Source: an uncultured Granulosicoccaceae bacterium (GTDB lineage Bacteria > Pseudomonadota > Gammaproteobacteria > Granulosicoccales > Granulosicoccaceae). Taken from it: DNA of 64,000 nucleotides. The position numbers and the translations under genes are program-made. The stretch is taken from contig CALGND010000106.1 of assembly GCA_937958675.1 (NCBI GenBank), positions 1-64,000 on the forward strand. Reading direction: 5' to 3'. A model generated the notes under the pieces. That model saw only the letters and a program-made list of their open reading frames with translations, was not told the DNA's origin and did not search any database. This document shows, one piece after another, positions 9,027-17,553 of the stretch (position 1 is its first letter; each line of letters begins with the position of its first letter).

Positions 9027-10295
9027 ATGCATCACGTGATCATCGGAGCAGGGCCAGCAGGCGTAAACGCAGCTGAACATCTAAGAAAGTACGATCCAAG
9101 CTGCATTGTGACAATGCTCGCAGCAGAACAGGATCCTCCTTATTCACGTATGGCAATACCCTACTACTTAGTAGGTAATATCCCGGCTGAAGGAACACAC
9201 CTACGTAAAAACAATCTGCACTTTCAAAACAAGGGCATTTTTGTCCACCATGCGCGGGCGAGCAGCGTTGATACTGATGCGAAGCAAGTGCATTTGCTAG
9301 GCGATGATTCTCTTGAGTACGACAAGCTACTTATTGCCACCGGTGCAACGGCGGTCAAGCCGCCGATACCGGGTGTTGATCTGGAGGGTGTATACAACTG
9401 TTGGTCGTTGGCTGATGCTCATAAAATTATCGAGCGTGCTGAGCCAGGTTCTAAGGTCATATTGATGGGTGCAGGCTTTATTGGTTGCATCATTTTGGAG
9501 GCACTAGCATCTCGTCAGGTAGATCTGACCGTTATCGAAATGGAAGATCGTATGGTGTCGCGTATGACTAACGAAACCATGGGTACGATGATTAAAGATT
9601 GGTGCGAAAACAAAGGCATTCGTACACTGACATCCACCCGTGTTGATGAAATCACCGAAGCCGGTGCAGGAAAGTTATCGGTTAAAACTAATGGTGGTGA
9701 AACCCTTGAAGCTGATCTCGTTATCTGTGCAACGGGTGTTCGTTCTAACACAGCGTTTCTTGATGGCAGTGGTATCGAAGTTGATATGGGCATCGTGGTT
9801 GATGATTTTATGCAAACCAGTAAGCCCGATGTTTATGCAGCCGGGGATGTCGCCCAAGGGCGCGATTTCTCAACCGGTGATTATTACGTGCAAGCGATTC
9901 AACCCACTGCAGTTGAGCATGGCAAAATCGCCGCACAAAATATGGTGCAGGGGCATCAAACACCACACGTGGGCAACGTCAACATGAACGTGCTGGATAC
10001 CGTTGGTTTAATTTCCACGTCTTTTGGCATGTGGATGGGCGTACCCGGGGGTGATGAGTCTGAACTTTGTGATAAAGACGACTTCAAATACCTGAACCTA
10101 CAATTTAAAGACGACGTGCTGGTAGGTGCTAGTAGTTTAGGTATGACTCAACACGTTGGAGTTATGCGTGGCTTGATTCAAACCGGTGCGCATTTGGGCG
10201 ACTGGAAACAAAAGCTGATGGAAAACCCGTCACGCTTGAGCGAAGCTTATTTGGCTAGCGCGCAAAGCCAGCACCAACCGTTGACATTTGACTAG
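9027..10295 (+). CDS. aorC: NAD(P)/FAD-dependent oxidoreductase subunit (AorC-type)
   Basis: The protein (422 residues from the ATG at 9027, chosen because AGGGGA lies just upstream) starts with the FAD-binding motif IIGAGPAGVNAAEHL. It has a second dinucleotide motif, GAGFIGC, near residue 150 and the typical ATGVRSNT and YAAGDVAQG segments of pyridine nucleotide-disulphide-type oxidoreductases. No redox-active CxxxxC pair is seen. In AorABC complexes this subunit carries FAD and exchanges electrons with NAD. It follows the catalytic subunit after a hairpin-containing gap of about 110 bases. A nitrite-reductase-type or rubredoxin-reductase-type role is possible by fold, but the context favours AOR. 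Confidence 0.85.
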   Translation: MHHVIIGAGPAGVNAAEHLRKYDPSCIVTMLAAEQDPPYSRMAIPYYLVGNIPAEGTHLRKNNLHFQNKGIFVHHARASSVDTDAKQVHLLGDDSLEYDKLLIATGATAVKPPIPGVDLEGVYNCWSLADAHKIIERAEPGSKVILMGAGFIGCIILEALASRQVDLTVIEMEDRMVSRMTNETMGTMIKDWCENKGIRTLTSTRVDEITEAGAGKLSVKTNGGETLEADLVICATGVRSNTAFLDGSGIEVDMGIVVDDFMQTSKPDVYAAGDVAQGRDFSTGDYYVQAIQPTAVEHGKIAAQNMVQGHQTPHVGNVNMNVLDTVGLISTSFGMWMGVPGGDESELCDKDDFKYLNLQFKDDVLVGASSLGMTQHVGVMRGLIQTGAHLGDWKQKLMENPSRLSEAYLASAQSQHQPLTFD

Positions 10296-10326
10296 CTCCT
10301 TTAAGTGCGTTGTATGAACTCATAGT

Positions 10327-10581
10327 ATGAAAATAACGTTTAAGCTATTTGCAACGCTAGGTGATCTACTTCCGGCAAATGCAGTCAGAAACATCGCTAG
10401 CATTGATATAGAGCCTGATGCGTCATTAAATGACATTATTGATCGATACCAGGTGCCACGAGAACTTGCTCACTTAGTGCTGATCAATGGCGTATTTGTT
10501 TGTGATACTGATCGTGACCAAAAGGGGCAGCTAAAAGAAGGCGACGTGCTCGCAATCTGGCCACCTGTTGCTGGCGGATAG
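10327..10581 (+). CDS. MoaD/ThiS-family sulfur carrier protein
   Basis: This 84-residue ubiquitin-like protein ends in WPPVAGG, the C-terminal Gly-Gly that is adenylated and thiocarboxylated in MoaD and ThiS. The body has the MoaD-like pattern (FATLGDL near the start, then VLINGVFV and LKEGDVLAIWPPVAGG). In AOR operons such a protein is thought to serve tungstopterin assembly as the dithiolene sulfur donor. It lies 31 bases after the FAD subunit and 9 bases before the next small gene, so it is part of the operon. No MoaE or activating E1-like enzyme is present in the window. Confidence 0.88.
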   Translation: MKITFKLFATLGDLLPANAVRNIASIDIEPDASLNDIIDRYQVPRELAHLVLINGVFVCDTDRDQKGQLKEGDVLAIWPPVAGG

Positions 10582-10590
10582 TGTACAAAC

Positions 10591-10881
10591 ATGGTACAAA
10601 ATAAGTTCGATAAGAATATGGGTATCACGCACAGCGATTTTTTTCGCTTGTTGCCAAAGGCTATGGGCGATCACCCCTACACAATCGATAACAACACGGT
10701 GAACGCAGATGTTGACGGTGGCAAACTGACGATAAGCTTGGGCAAGCAACAGGAGCGAAGAATCGCTTTAATGTGCATCCCATTTGTTATCGTAAGCTTT
10801 GATTTCAACTCCGTAGGTGACGAAAGCGTAGAAGCCTTCGTACAACACTTCGATTTGCACTTCCAGAGGGGCGGTGGTTAA
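10591..10881 (+). CDS. Small conserved-looking protein of unknown function in the aor operon
   Basis: I do not recognise a family. The 96-residue protein has no signal peptide, membrane helix or cysteine pair (a single Cys in ALMCIP). It shows a beta-rich middle (NADVDGGKLTISLGKQQERRIALM) and ends in QRGGG. It is packed between the MoaD-like gene (9-base gap) and the radical SAM gene, whose GTG follows directly after its stop. That tight packing and normal codon use argue it is real. A role in tungsten-cofactor synthesis or in AOR assembly is inference only. The terminal Gly run recalls carrier proteins but may be chance. Confidence 0.7.
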   Translation: MVQNKFDKNMGITHSDFFRLLPKAMGDHPYTIDNNTVNADVDGGKLTISLGKQQERRIALMCIPFVIVSFDFNSVGDESVEAFVQHFDLHFQRGGG

Positions 10882-11922
10882 GTGGTAAAAAGAGCGATCA
10901 GCAACGTTAGCAAAGATGCAGTCAAGGATCGTTATAAACGCCCGCTGCGAGATTTACGAATCTCTGTAACAGATCGTTGTAACTTTCGCTGTGTCTACTG
11001 CATGCCCAAATCGGTATTTGATAAAAAATACAAATTCCTTCCGCGAAGCGATTTACTCAGTTATGAGGAGATCGAGCAAGTCGTGAAAGCAGCGGCGGAG
11101 CTTGGGGTGTGCAAAATAAGGTTAACTGGCGGTGAGCCACTACTGCGTAATGATTTAGAAAAACTAATCGAGATGATTGCCAATGTAGAAGGCATCACCG
11201 ATATTAGCCTAACGACCAACGCATCACTTCTAACGCTTAAAAGAGCGCAGAGCTTAAAAGATGCAGGCCTGCAGCGATTGAATGTAAGCCTAGATGCGCT
11301 TGACGACAAAACCTTTATGGCGGTTAACGACGTTGGGGTTAGTGTGCAAGATGTATTGGACGGCATTGAAAACGCGTCCAAAGTTGGCTTTGAATCAATC
11401 AAGGTCAATATGGTCGTTAAGAAAGGCTTGAATGATCACAGCATCGTACCAATGGCTAAGTTCTTCCATGGTACTGGGCAAATTTTGCGTTTTATTGAAT
11501 TTATGGATGTGGGTAATAGCAATGCTTGGAATCTATCTAACGTAGTGACGAGCCAAGAAATTGCAGACATGATTGATAGTGAGTTGCCAATTACGCCAGC
11601 AGAGGCTAACTACAAGGGTGAGGTTGCTAAGCGTTGGAGCTACAACGACGGTGGCGGCGAAATAGGCATTATTTCTTCAGTGTCAGCACCGTTTTGCGGC
11701 GACTGCAGCCGAGCAAGGTTATCGGCGACTGGCAGTATCTACACCTGCCTATTTGCATCCAGCGGTCATGATTTACGCAAAGTATTACGCGGTGAGGATA
11801 CTCGTTCAGTCACACAGGCACTGCGAGAAATCTGGACGCCACGACAAGACAAATACTCCGAAACCCGAACTCAAGTAAGCGTGTTGCGGCCCAAGGTTGA
11901 GATGTCGTTTATAGGTGGCTAA
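10882..11922 (+). CDS. moaA: GTP 3',8-cyclase-type radical SAM protein (MoaA)
   Basis: The 346-residue protein has the radical SAM cluster CNFRCVYC near residue 33 and the second MoaA cluster FCGDCSRARLS with a later Cys (IYTCLF) near residue 293. It also has the family's C-terminal Gly-Gly (SFIGG). MoaA converts GTP to the first intermediate of molybdopterin-type cofactors. The GTG start directly abuts the stop of the small upstream gene. Placement at the end of the aor operon suggests a copy dedicated to, or co-induced with, the tungsten enzyme. The N-terminus is slightly longer than in E. coli MoaA. Its partner MoaC is not in the window. Confidence 0.92.
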   Translation: MVKRAISNVSKDAVKDRYKRPLRDLRISVTDRCNFRCVYCMPKSVFDKKYKFLPRSDLLSYEEIEQVVKAAAELGVCKIRLTGGEPLLRNDLEKLIEMIANVEGITDISLTTNASLLTLKRAQSLKDAGLQRLNVSLDALDDKTFMAVNDVGVSVQDVLDGIENASKVGFESIKVNMVVKKGLNDHSIVPMAKFFHGTGQILRFIEFMDVGNSNAWNLSNVVTSQEIADMIDSELPITPAEANYKGEVAKRWSYNDGGGEIGIISSVSAPFCGDCSRARLSATGSIYTCLFASSGHDLRKVLRGEDTRSVTQALREIWTPRQDKYSETRTQVSVLRPKVEMSFIGG

Positions 11923-11923
11923 A

Positions 11924-13099
11924 GTGAACCTTGTACGTGCAATCAGAGTAGCCTTTTCCGCCTTAGTTTTACTGCCCTTATCAGCCTACGCTGATGACCC
12001 CTTATCGATATCAATCTTATATCTAGAAGAGAAGATTGCAAGGCCACCGGTGCTGTCTAGATTAGTGGTTTTTCCAGAAGATGAAGGCTTGCAAGGCGCT
12101 CAACTGGGTGTTGACGACAACAATACGACGGGCAAATTTTTAAAACAAGAATACCAACTGCAGTCGTTAATAGTGGCTGAAGGTGAATCGGTTGATGAGT
12201 CGTTTATAAGCGCATTGGCGGACTCCCCCGGATTAGTTATCGCTAACGTGTCAAAGAGCGCGTTGTTGCGCATCACAGCATTGCCCGAAGCAGAAAATAT
12301 ACTGTTCTTTAATGCTACTGATCAATCCGACACCTTGCGCTCTGTAGATTGTCGAGCCAATGTTTTACATACTATGGCATCGCGCTCAATGCTAAGTGAT
12401 GCGTTAATGCAATTTTATAGTTTGCGTAAGTGGCGCGAACTATTTCTAATTGAAGGTGCACACGAAGGTGATAGTGAATACGCTGATGCGTTTCGACGTT
12501 CAGCCAAAAAGTTTGGCTTAAGCATTGAACACGATAAAAAATGGTTAGCTAACGCTGATATAAGACGCACCGCCGCACAAGAAATTCCTGTTTTTACGCA
12601 AGCTCGAAAGTACGATGCGCTATTGGTAGCGGATGAGCAGCGCGATTTTGCGCCATATCTGTTGTACAACACTTGGTTGCCGCGGCCCATGGGCGGATCT
12701 GCTGGTTTAAAGCCTGAAGTGTGGTCTTCGGTAGTTGAGCAGTGGGGTGCAGTGCAGCTACAAACACGTTTTAATAAGTTGGCTGATCGTGGTATGACGG
12801 GTGTAGATTACGCCAACTGGGCAGCCGTACGATCAATCGGTGAAGCGGTCACTCGCACAAAATCAACTGATGCCAATGTAATACGTGAATACTTACTATC
12901 CGAGGATTTTGAGCTGGCAGGTTTTAAGGGTGCCGCCTTAAGTTACCGCAATTGGAATGGTCAACTTCGACAGCCTATTCCTTTAGTACATCCAGAGGCA
13001 GTTGTGGCAAATGCACCAATAGCCGGATTTTTACATCAAAGCAACGAGCTAGACACGCTTGGGCTCGATCGTACCGAATCTAAATGTGGGGAGTTTTGA
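11924..13099 (+). CDS. Substrate-binding-like protein of the PQQ-alcohol dehydrogenase system, copy 1
   Basis: The predicted signal peptide (FSALVLLPLSAYADD) precedes a type I periplasmic-binding fold of about 370 residues. It ends in the family-like tail DTLGLDRTESKC, which also occurs in the second copy at 14995-16176 as DTLGLDEPESEC. This matches the family described as ABC-type substrate-binding proteins associated with PQQ-dependent alcohol oxidation (TIGR03863-like). It may bind a small ligand in the periplasm; no permease for it is adjacent. The GTG at 11924 follows AGGTGG; an upstream GTG at 11915, overlapping moaA, is the alternative. It is followed by its beta-propeller partner with a slight gap. 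Confidence 0.8.
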   Translation: MNLVRAIRVAFSALVLLPLSAYADDPLSISILYLEEKIARPPVLSRLVVFPEDEGLQGAQLGVDDNNTTGKFLKQEYQLQSLIVAEGESVDESFISALADSPGLVIANVSKSALLRITALPEAENILFFNATDQSDTLRSVDCRANVLHTMASRSMLSDALMQFYSLRKWRELFLIEGAHEGDSEYADAFRRSAKKFGLSIEHDKKWLANADIRRTAAQEIPVFTQARKYDALLVADEQRDFAPYLLYNTWLPRPMGGSAGLKPEVWSSVVEQWGAVQLQTRFNKLADRGMTGVDYANWAAVRSIGEAVTRTKSTDANVIREYLLSEDFELAGFKGAALSYRNWNGQLRQPIPLVHPEAVVANAPIAGFLHQSNELDTLGLDRTESKCGEF

Positions 13100-13104
13100 A
13101 GATT

Positions 13105-14115
13105 ATGAAACTGTTTTCTTTGCCGTTAACGCAGGTCGCTAAGTTAACTGCGGTCGCAATGTACTTAACTATCAGTAGTGCTGAAGTGTTTGCCGATTGG
13201 GTCTATGTGACAAATGAAAAAGACGACACAATCAGTATTATCGATACAGGCACTAATGAAGTCATTAATACGCTTGAAGTAGGCGAGCGCCCCAGAGGGC
13301 TAACGATTGGTAAGGATAATAAGCTTCTGTTTATCTGTGCATCTGATTCGGATACGGTGCAGGTAATGGATATTGCGACCAATAAAATACTCCATGAGTT
13401 ACCCAGTGGTGAAGACCCAGAGCAATTTGCCTTACACCCTGATAACAAGCACCTATATATCGCCAACGAAGACGATGCCGTCGCAACCGTAGTGGACATT
13501 GAGAGTCGTACTGTTGTAGCGCAGATAGATGTAGGCGTTGAGCCAGAGGGGATGGCGGTTAGCCATAACGGTAAGTGGGCGATAGTGACCTCAGAAACAT
13601 CCAATATGGCGCATTGGATTGACACCAGTAAAAACGAAATTGTGGCCAATACACTGGTTGATCAACGCCCGCGAGATGCTGAATTTAATGCTGATGACAC
13701 CGAGCTTTGGGTGTCTTCTGAAATTGGCGGGACAGTATCGATTATCGATACTACAACACATGAAATTACACACACGCTGACATTTGAAATTCCTGGCGTG
13801 TCTGCCAGCCGAATTCAGCCAGTGGGTATGGAATTAACCAGCGATGGCAAGCTAGCATTTATTGCCTTAGGCCCTGCCAATCATGTTGCAGTTGTTGATC
13901 GCAGCAACTTCGAAGTGATCGAATATATTTTGGTTGGCCGTCGAGTTTGGCATTTAGCCCTGACACCGGACGAAACCAGCTTGTATACCAGCAATGGTGT
14001 GTCAGGCGATGTAACAATGGTGGATGTTGAGCAGCTCAAAGCGGTAAAAACGATTAAGGTTGGGCGTTTCCCGTGGGGTGTTGCGGTGTTGCCCGCGAGC
14101 GCGATACCGCAATAG
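13105..14115 (+). CDS. YVTN-type beta-propeller protein of PQQ catabolism, copy 1
   Basis: A signal peptide (ending near SSAEVFA) is followed by about seven blades, each with the pattern IDTxTxEVxxTxxVGxxPxG. Examples are ISIIDTGTNEVINTLEVG, VVDIESRTVVAQIDVG and VGRRVWHLALTPD. This is the PQQ-dependent-catabolism-associated propeller family (TIGR03866-like). Its biochemical role is not established; it may bind a partner or ligand in the periplasm. I chose the ATG at 13105 because the signal peptide starts there; an upstream in-frame start at 13084 would overlap the previous gene. A paralogue with the same partner order lies at 16176-17147. Confidence 0.82.
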   Translation: MKLFSLPLTQVAKLTAVAMYLTISSAEVFADWVYVTNEKDDTISIIDTGTNEVINTLEVGERPRGLTIGKDNKLLFICASDSDTVQVMDIATNKILHELPSGEDPEQFALHPDNKHLYIANEDDAVATVVDIESRTVVAQIDVGVEPEGMAVSHNGKWAIVTSETSNMAHWIDTSKNEIVANTLVDQRPRDAEFNADDTELWVSSEIGGTVSIIDTTTHEITHTLTFEIPGVSASRIQPVGMELTSDGKLAFIALGPANHVAVVDRSNFEVIEYILVGRRVWHLALTPDETSLYTSNGVSGDVTMVDVEQLKAVKTIKVGRFPWGVAVLPASAIPQ

Positions 14116-14143
14116 CTGGGCAGATGATCACAAGCGGTTTTCT

Positions 14144-15049
14144 GTGACGGATATTATTCAAACCTGTGTGACGGTAGATGCCGAGGGTAGTCGGATCAAA
14201 GCCAGCCAGCTGTTGGCAAATCACACTGATTTATCTCAAGCAAAAATCAAAGACGCGATGCAAAAAGGCGCTGTTTGGTTGCTGCGAGGGAAGCAAAAAA
14301 AACGGCTGAGGCGCGCAAGTAAGCCGCTCCTTGTGGGTGATCAGCTGGAGCTAAACTACGATACCAATCTACTCACTCAGGCTGTGCCGGAGCCCCTGCT
14401 AATCTTTGATGCTCAGGATTACAGCGTGTGGTTCAAGCCTTATGGCTTGAACTGCCAGGGAAGCCGTTGGGGGGATTTTGCTAGTATTAACCGTTGGGTA
14501 GAAGTCAATTTACCCAAGCTTCTTAACAGTTCGGAACGCCCGGTTTTTCTTGTGCACCGGCTCGATAGAGCAACAACGGGATTGATCCTGTTGTGCCATA
14601 GTAAAACTGCCGCCCGGTTGTTTAGTGCGATGTTCCAAGAGGGCGAGGTTGATAAGCGTTATCAAGCAATTGTTCATGGCGATTTTTCTGCAGTGCCATT
14701 GGGCTACGAAGCTGATCAGATGGTCGATGGGAAAGCCGCAAAAAGTGTTTTTTCGTATGTCGATAGCAATGATGAATACTCTTTAGTGGATGTCCGCTTA
14801 CTAACCGGCCGTAAGCATCAAATACGACAACATTTAAGTGGGATGGGATATCCCATTGTAGGTGATCGGCTCTATGGCGATTCCAGAAACGGCGCGTTCA
14901 AAAAAGAAATTATGGATCTACAGCTTCAGGCAGTTTCATTGGAATTTACCTGCCCGATTACTCAAGAATCAATGCATTTCACAGTTGCACATCATCAGCG
15001 CAACTGGCATTCAGATTCGGGTTCATCCAAGCCTAGGGTATCGACATAG
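14144..15049 (+). CDS. RluA-family RNA pseudouridine synthase
   Basis: An S4-like RNA-binding segment (IKASQLLANH ... LVGDQLELNYD) precedes the catalytic domain with the RluA signature HRLDRATTGLIL, whose Asp is the nucleophile near residue 148. KRYQAIVHG and RKHQIRQHLSGMGYPIVGDRLYG follow. The target uridine in rRNA or tRNA cannot be told from sequence. I prefer the GTG at 14144, because the longer frame from 14060 would overlap the propeller gene by 56 bases. Its 3' end overlaps the convergent gene at 14995 by 55 bases. It interrupts two related gene pairs of the PQQ system and seems functionally unrelated to them. Confidence 0.85.
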   Translation: MTDIIQTCVTVDAEGSRIKASQLLANHTDLSQAKIKDAMQKGAVWLLRGKQKKRLRRASKPLLVGDQLELNYDTNLLTQAVPEPLLIFDAQDYSVWFKPYGLNCQGSRWGDFASINRWVEVNLPKLLNSSERPVFLVHRLDRATTGLILLCHSKTAARLFSAMFQEGEVDKRYQAIVHGDFSAVPLGYEADQMVDGKAAKSVFSYVDSNDEYSLVDVRLLTGRKHQIRQHLSGMGYPIVGDRLYGDSRNGAFKKEIMDLQLQAVSLEFTCPITQESMHFTVAHHQRNWHSDSGSSKPRVST

Positions 15050-16176
15050 TGTTTTGGATGTAAGAATTTCGGCATCGGCGCTACTGCTATAACTGCTTGC
15101 GATGTCGCCAACAAGATGGGTTGTCGAAGTTGATGGTTCCAGTGGCGAATTGACCCTCGAGTGCCTTTGTATAAATCGACTTGTGAAGCTGGGTCGTTTA
15201 GTATCGACAATACATTTAGGTCGCCTTTATCCAATCGAGTATTGATGCTGTTAGTGATTAGTTTGACTGCACTCCAGGCCGCAAACTCTGCGTCAGTCAT
15301 CGTAACTTGCGGCCCTATACGCTCATCTACTTTGAAGGTTCGGTATCGCTCGTTGAGTTGTGGGGCTCCGTAACGCTCAAGCGCGAAGTGCCAGCTCTTG
15401 GGTGTTAACCCTATATCTCCAACTACTGGCCTGGCTATACGAGTACTGTATTGCAGGTAACGGCCGTAGTCCTTCTGCGAATCGATAACAGCCACTACAT
15501 CGTATGACACGCCGCCAGTTAGAAATTCTGGTTTGTTCTTGTCTCTGTCATCGGGAAAATGAGACAGCGAAAAGGTACGCTGATCAACAATCGTAGTGCC
15601 AAATTTCTTAAGGCTTTTTAGTAACGTTTGAGCACGCTCGATGTCTCGCTCTGAAGGCCCTTGCACTAACAGTACTTTTCGCCAACCTCGATAGACTAAA
15701 AACTGCCCTAGAGCATCGAAGTACATGCTATCGGAGGGTATGGTATGAAACACATTGGCTAGGCAAAGCGATTCTCTAAGGTATGAATTGCTGTGCCTGA
15801 CGTTAATCACAACGATGTTCATTTGATTAGCCAATACTGCAAGCTCCTCCATTAGTTTTAATGGCACGTCCAAAATCACAAGCGCGGATGGAGAAACGGC
15901 ACTGAGCTGATCTTTAAAATCTTTGTTTGTATCCAGCTCTATCTGTTGCACTTTTGTTTCGATCCCCAGTGTTTCAAACAGTGTGGATGATTCAAACAGC
16001 GCAAGTTCCACAGCGCGCAACACTGGCCTATGTGGTTCCACAGTGATGCCTGCAAAGCTCTTACCTATATCTAATCTGTTTTCAGATGCTGAGGTAATGA
16101 TTGTGATCTCGAGAGAGCTGGCAAAAGCTGGAGCCGAGAATAGTAATGCGAGTAGTAATGACAAGTATCGGAGCAT
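14995..16176 (-). CDS. Substrate-binding-like protein of the PQQ-alcohol dehydrogenase system, copy 2
   Basis: This 393-residue paralogue of the 11924-13099 product has a clear signal peptide (LALLFSAPAFASS) and the same landmarks: a CLANVFHTIPSDSMYFDAL segment like CRANVLHTMASRSMLSDAL in copy 1, RYGAPQLNERY, and the C-terminal DTLGLDEPESEC. It has the type I periplasmic-binding fold expected of the PQQ-associated family. Its start overlaps the end of the propeller gene, so the order is cytochrome, propeller, binding protein in one minus-strand operon. Its last 55 bases overlap the 3' end of the pseudouridine synthase gene on the other strand. Confidence 0.8.
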   Translation of the reverse strand: MLRYLSLLLALLFSAPAFASSLEITIITSASENRLDIGKSFAGITVEPHRPVLRAVELALFESSTLFETLGIETKVQQIELDTNKDFKDQLSAVSPSALVILDVPLKLMEELAVLANQMNIVVINVRHSNSYLRESLCLANVFHTIPSDSMYFDALGQFLVYRGWRKVLLVQGPSERDIERAQTLLKSLKKFGTTIVDQRTFSLSHFPDDRDKNKPEFLTGGVSYDVVAVIDSQKDYGRYLQYSTRIARPVVGDIGLTPKSWHFALERYGAPQLNERYRTFKVDERIGPQVTMTDAEFAAWSAVKLITNSINTRLDKGDLNVLSILNDPASQVDLYKGTRGSIRHWNHQLRQPILLATSQAVIAVAPMPKFLHPKHYVDTLGLDEPESECQLR

Positions 16177-17147
16177 TACTTAAAGATTTCCACTGAATGA
16201 GGAACTAGCCCGGTCCTACTAGTACGAATAGGGCGCTTCGATTTAATATCGATAATAGTCACATCATCTGATAATCCGTTTAATACGAAAATCTGTTCGC
16301 CATTTGGAGTAAGGGCAAGCCCCCAAGGGCGACGACCAACCAATATGTATTTTATTATCTCGCGCTTGATAGCATCGACTATGACGAGATGATTAGCTGA
16401 GCCAAGGGCCACAAACGCAGTTGTTTGGGAGTGATCAAAAATAATATCAACGGGTGTCAGCTGCTCGCTTCGAAAACCACGAGGTGCAAAAATGATTTCA
16501 TCAATTTTTTCAAAGCTTGTAGTGTCAAATATCTCCACCCGGCTGCCCATTTCCGAAGACACCCAAAGCTCCTTGTCTCGAATGCCCAGTCGTCTCGGAC
16601 GCAAGTTTGTAATGAGCCTTTTGATCGGCTCGTAGGTTTTACCGTCGAAAATATGTACTATGCCTGCATTTTCTGAAGCTACAAATATCTTGCTGCCATC
16701 CGTGGTTAATGCCACTCCATCCGGTTCATGACCAGTTGCTAGCGTAGCTAGCAACTCCCCGCTTGTAATATCGAGCACTGTGGCTGTTGCCAAACCTTCA
16801 TTGGATACTACTAAACGATTGGATGGCTCGTGAATGGCGAGCGACATTGCTCCGGGTAGGTTGGGGAATATTCTCTTGACTTGTTTTGTAGTGACATCAA
16901 ATTCGACAACATGGCCATCATCTGAACAAGCGATATAAAGAGTACCAACGGACATGCGCTGAGCCATGCCTCTGGGCCTAGCGCATAAGGCGATTATGTC
17001 GGTGGTTTTTCCGGCTTCATCCATGAACACAATATCGCCTGATCGCTCATTGCTAATGACTGCCGTGGCTGCAACAACAGGATCGTGTCGTACGGTTAAG
17101 ACGATGAGGATGAATAAGGGGAGGGTCCACCGAGCAACGAGCGTCAC
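16176..17147 (-). CDS. YVTN-type beta-propeller protein of PQQ catabolism, copy 2
   Basis: The 323-residue protein has an N-terminal signal (LPLFILIVLTVRHDPVVAA) and repeated propeller blades such as VLDITSGELLATLATG and FDGKTYEPIKRL. It shares the segment VEIFDTTSFEKIDEI ... KREIIKYILVGRRPWGLALTPNG with copy 1 (IEYILVGRRVWHLALTPD). It is the paralogue of the 13105-14115 product. It overlaps the upstream cytochrome gene by 4 bases and the downstream binding-protein gene by one base, so the three are translationally coupled. The function is inferred only from association with quinoprotein alcohol oxidation. Confidence 0.82.
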   Translation of the reverse strand: MTLVARWTLPLFILIVLTVRHDPVVAATAVISNERSGDIVFMDEAGKTTDIIALCARPRGMAQRMSVGTLYIACSDDGHVVEFDVTTKQVKRIFPNLPGAMSLAIHEPSNRLVVSNEGLATATVLDITSGELLATLATGHEPDGVALTTDGSKIFVASENAGIVHIFDGKTYEPIKRLITNLRPRRLGIRDKELWVSSEMGSRVEIFDTTSFEKIDEIIFAPRGFRSEQLTPVDIIFDHSQTTAFVALGSANHLVIVDAIKREIIKYILVGRRPWGLALTPNGEQIFVLNGLSDDVTIIDIKSKRPIRTSRTGLVPHSVEIFK

Positions 17148-17467
17148 ATGCTCGGCTCTTTAACAGTCAATTCAAAAGCGGAATACCAAGCAGCAAGATC
17201 CTTCACATCTTCAATAGACAGTGATTGGGCAACGATACTCATACGCCGATCCTGTCGCATACCTTTTTGATAATCAACTAGGGTTTTTTCAATATACAGG
17301 GCGCTAAGGCCAGCTAAATTGGGGGATTCAGGGTCTTTCGAAAGACCATCTTTGCCATGACAAACAGAACATTGGGCTGACAGAGTTTTTCCCTTAGCCA
17401 TGTCTGCTCCGAAAGAGGACAAGCTAAATAAAATAAGCCCGGTTCCTATTGAGAGTGTCTTTAACAT
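17144..17467 (-). CDS. Small periplasmic cytochrome c (class I)
   Basis: This 107-residue protein has a signal peptide ending near FGADM and one haem-binding motif, CSVCH, near residue 33. It also has a likely axial methionine in the C-terminal half (RRMSIVAQSLS) and a final WYSAFEL helix. The size fits a monohaem c5/c553-type cytochrome. It heads a minus-strand operon with the propeller and binding-protein genes, so it is likely an electron acceptor or relay for a quinoprotein. A terminator-like hairpin just upstream separates it from the PQQ sugar-dehydrogenase-like gene. Confidence 0.85.
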   Translation of the reverse strand: MLKTLSIGTGLILFSLSSFGADMAKGKTLSAQCSVCHGKDGLSKDPESPNLAGLSALYIEKTLVDYQKGMRQDRRMSIVAQSLSIEDVKDLAAWYSAFELTVKEPSM

Positions 17468-17503
17468 TGTTGCTTCTACTTTATTGCATTAACATCGCGG
17501 CTT

Positions 17504-17538
17504 GAAAAAAAGCCCGACCAACGGTCGGGGCTTTTTTA
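17504..17538 (-). terminator. Intrinsic terminator
   Basis: An A-rich/GC stem/T-rich hairpin (GCCCGACC with GGTCGGGGC, one bulged base) is flanked by A and T runs on both sides. It lies just downstream of the minus-strand gene ending at 17554 and should stop its transcription. The A/T symmetry would let it work in both directions. Confidence 0.8.
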
Positions 17539-17553
17539 TTTTCAGGTCTATTG

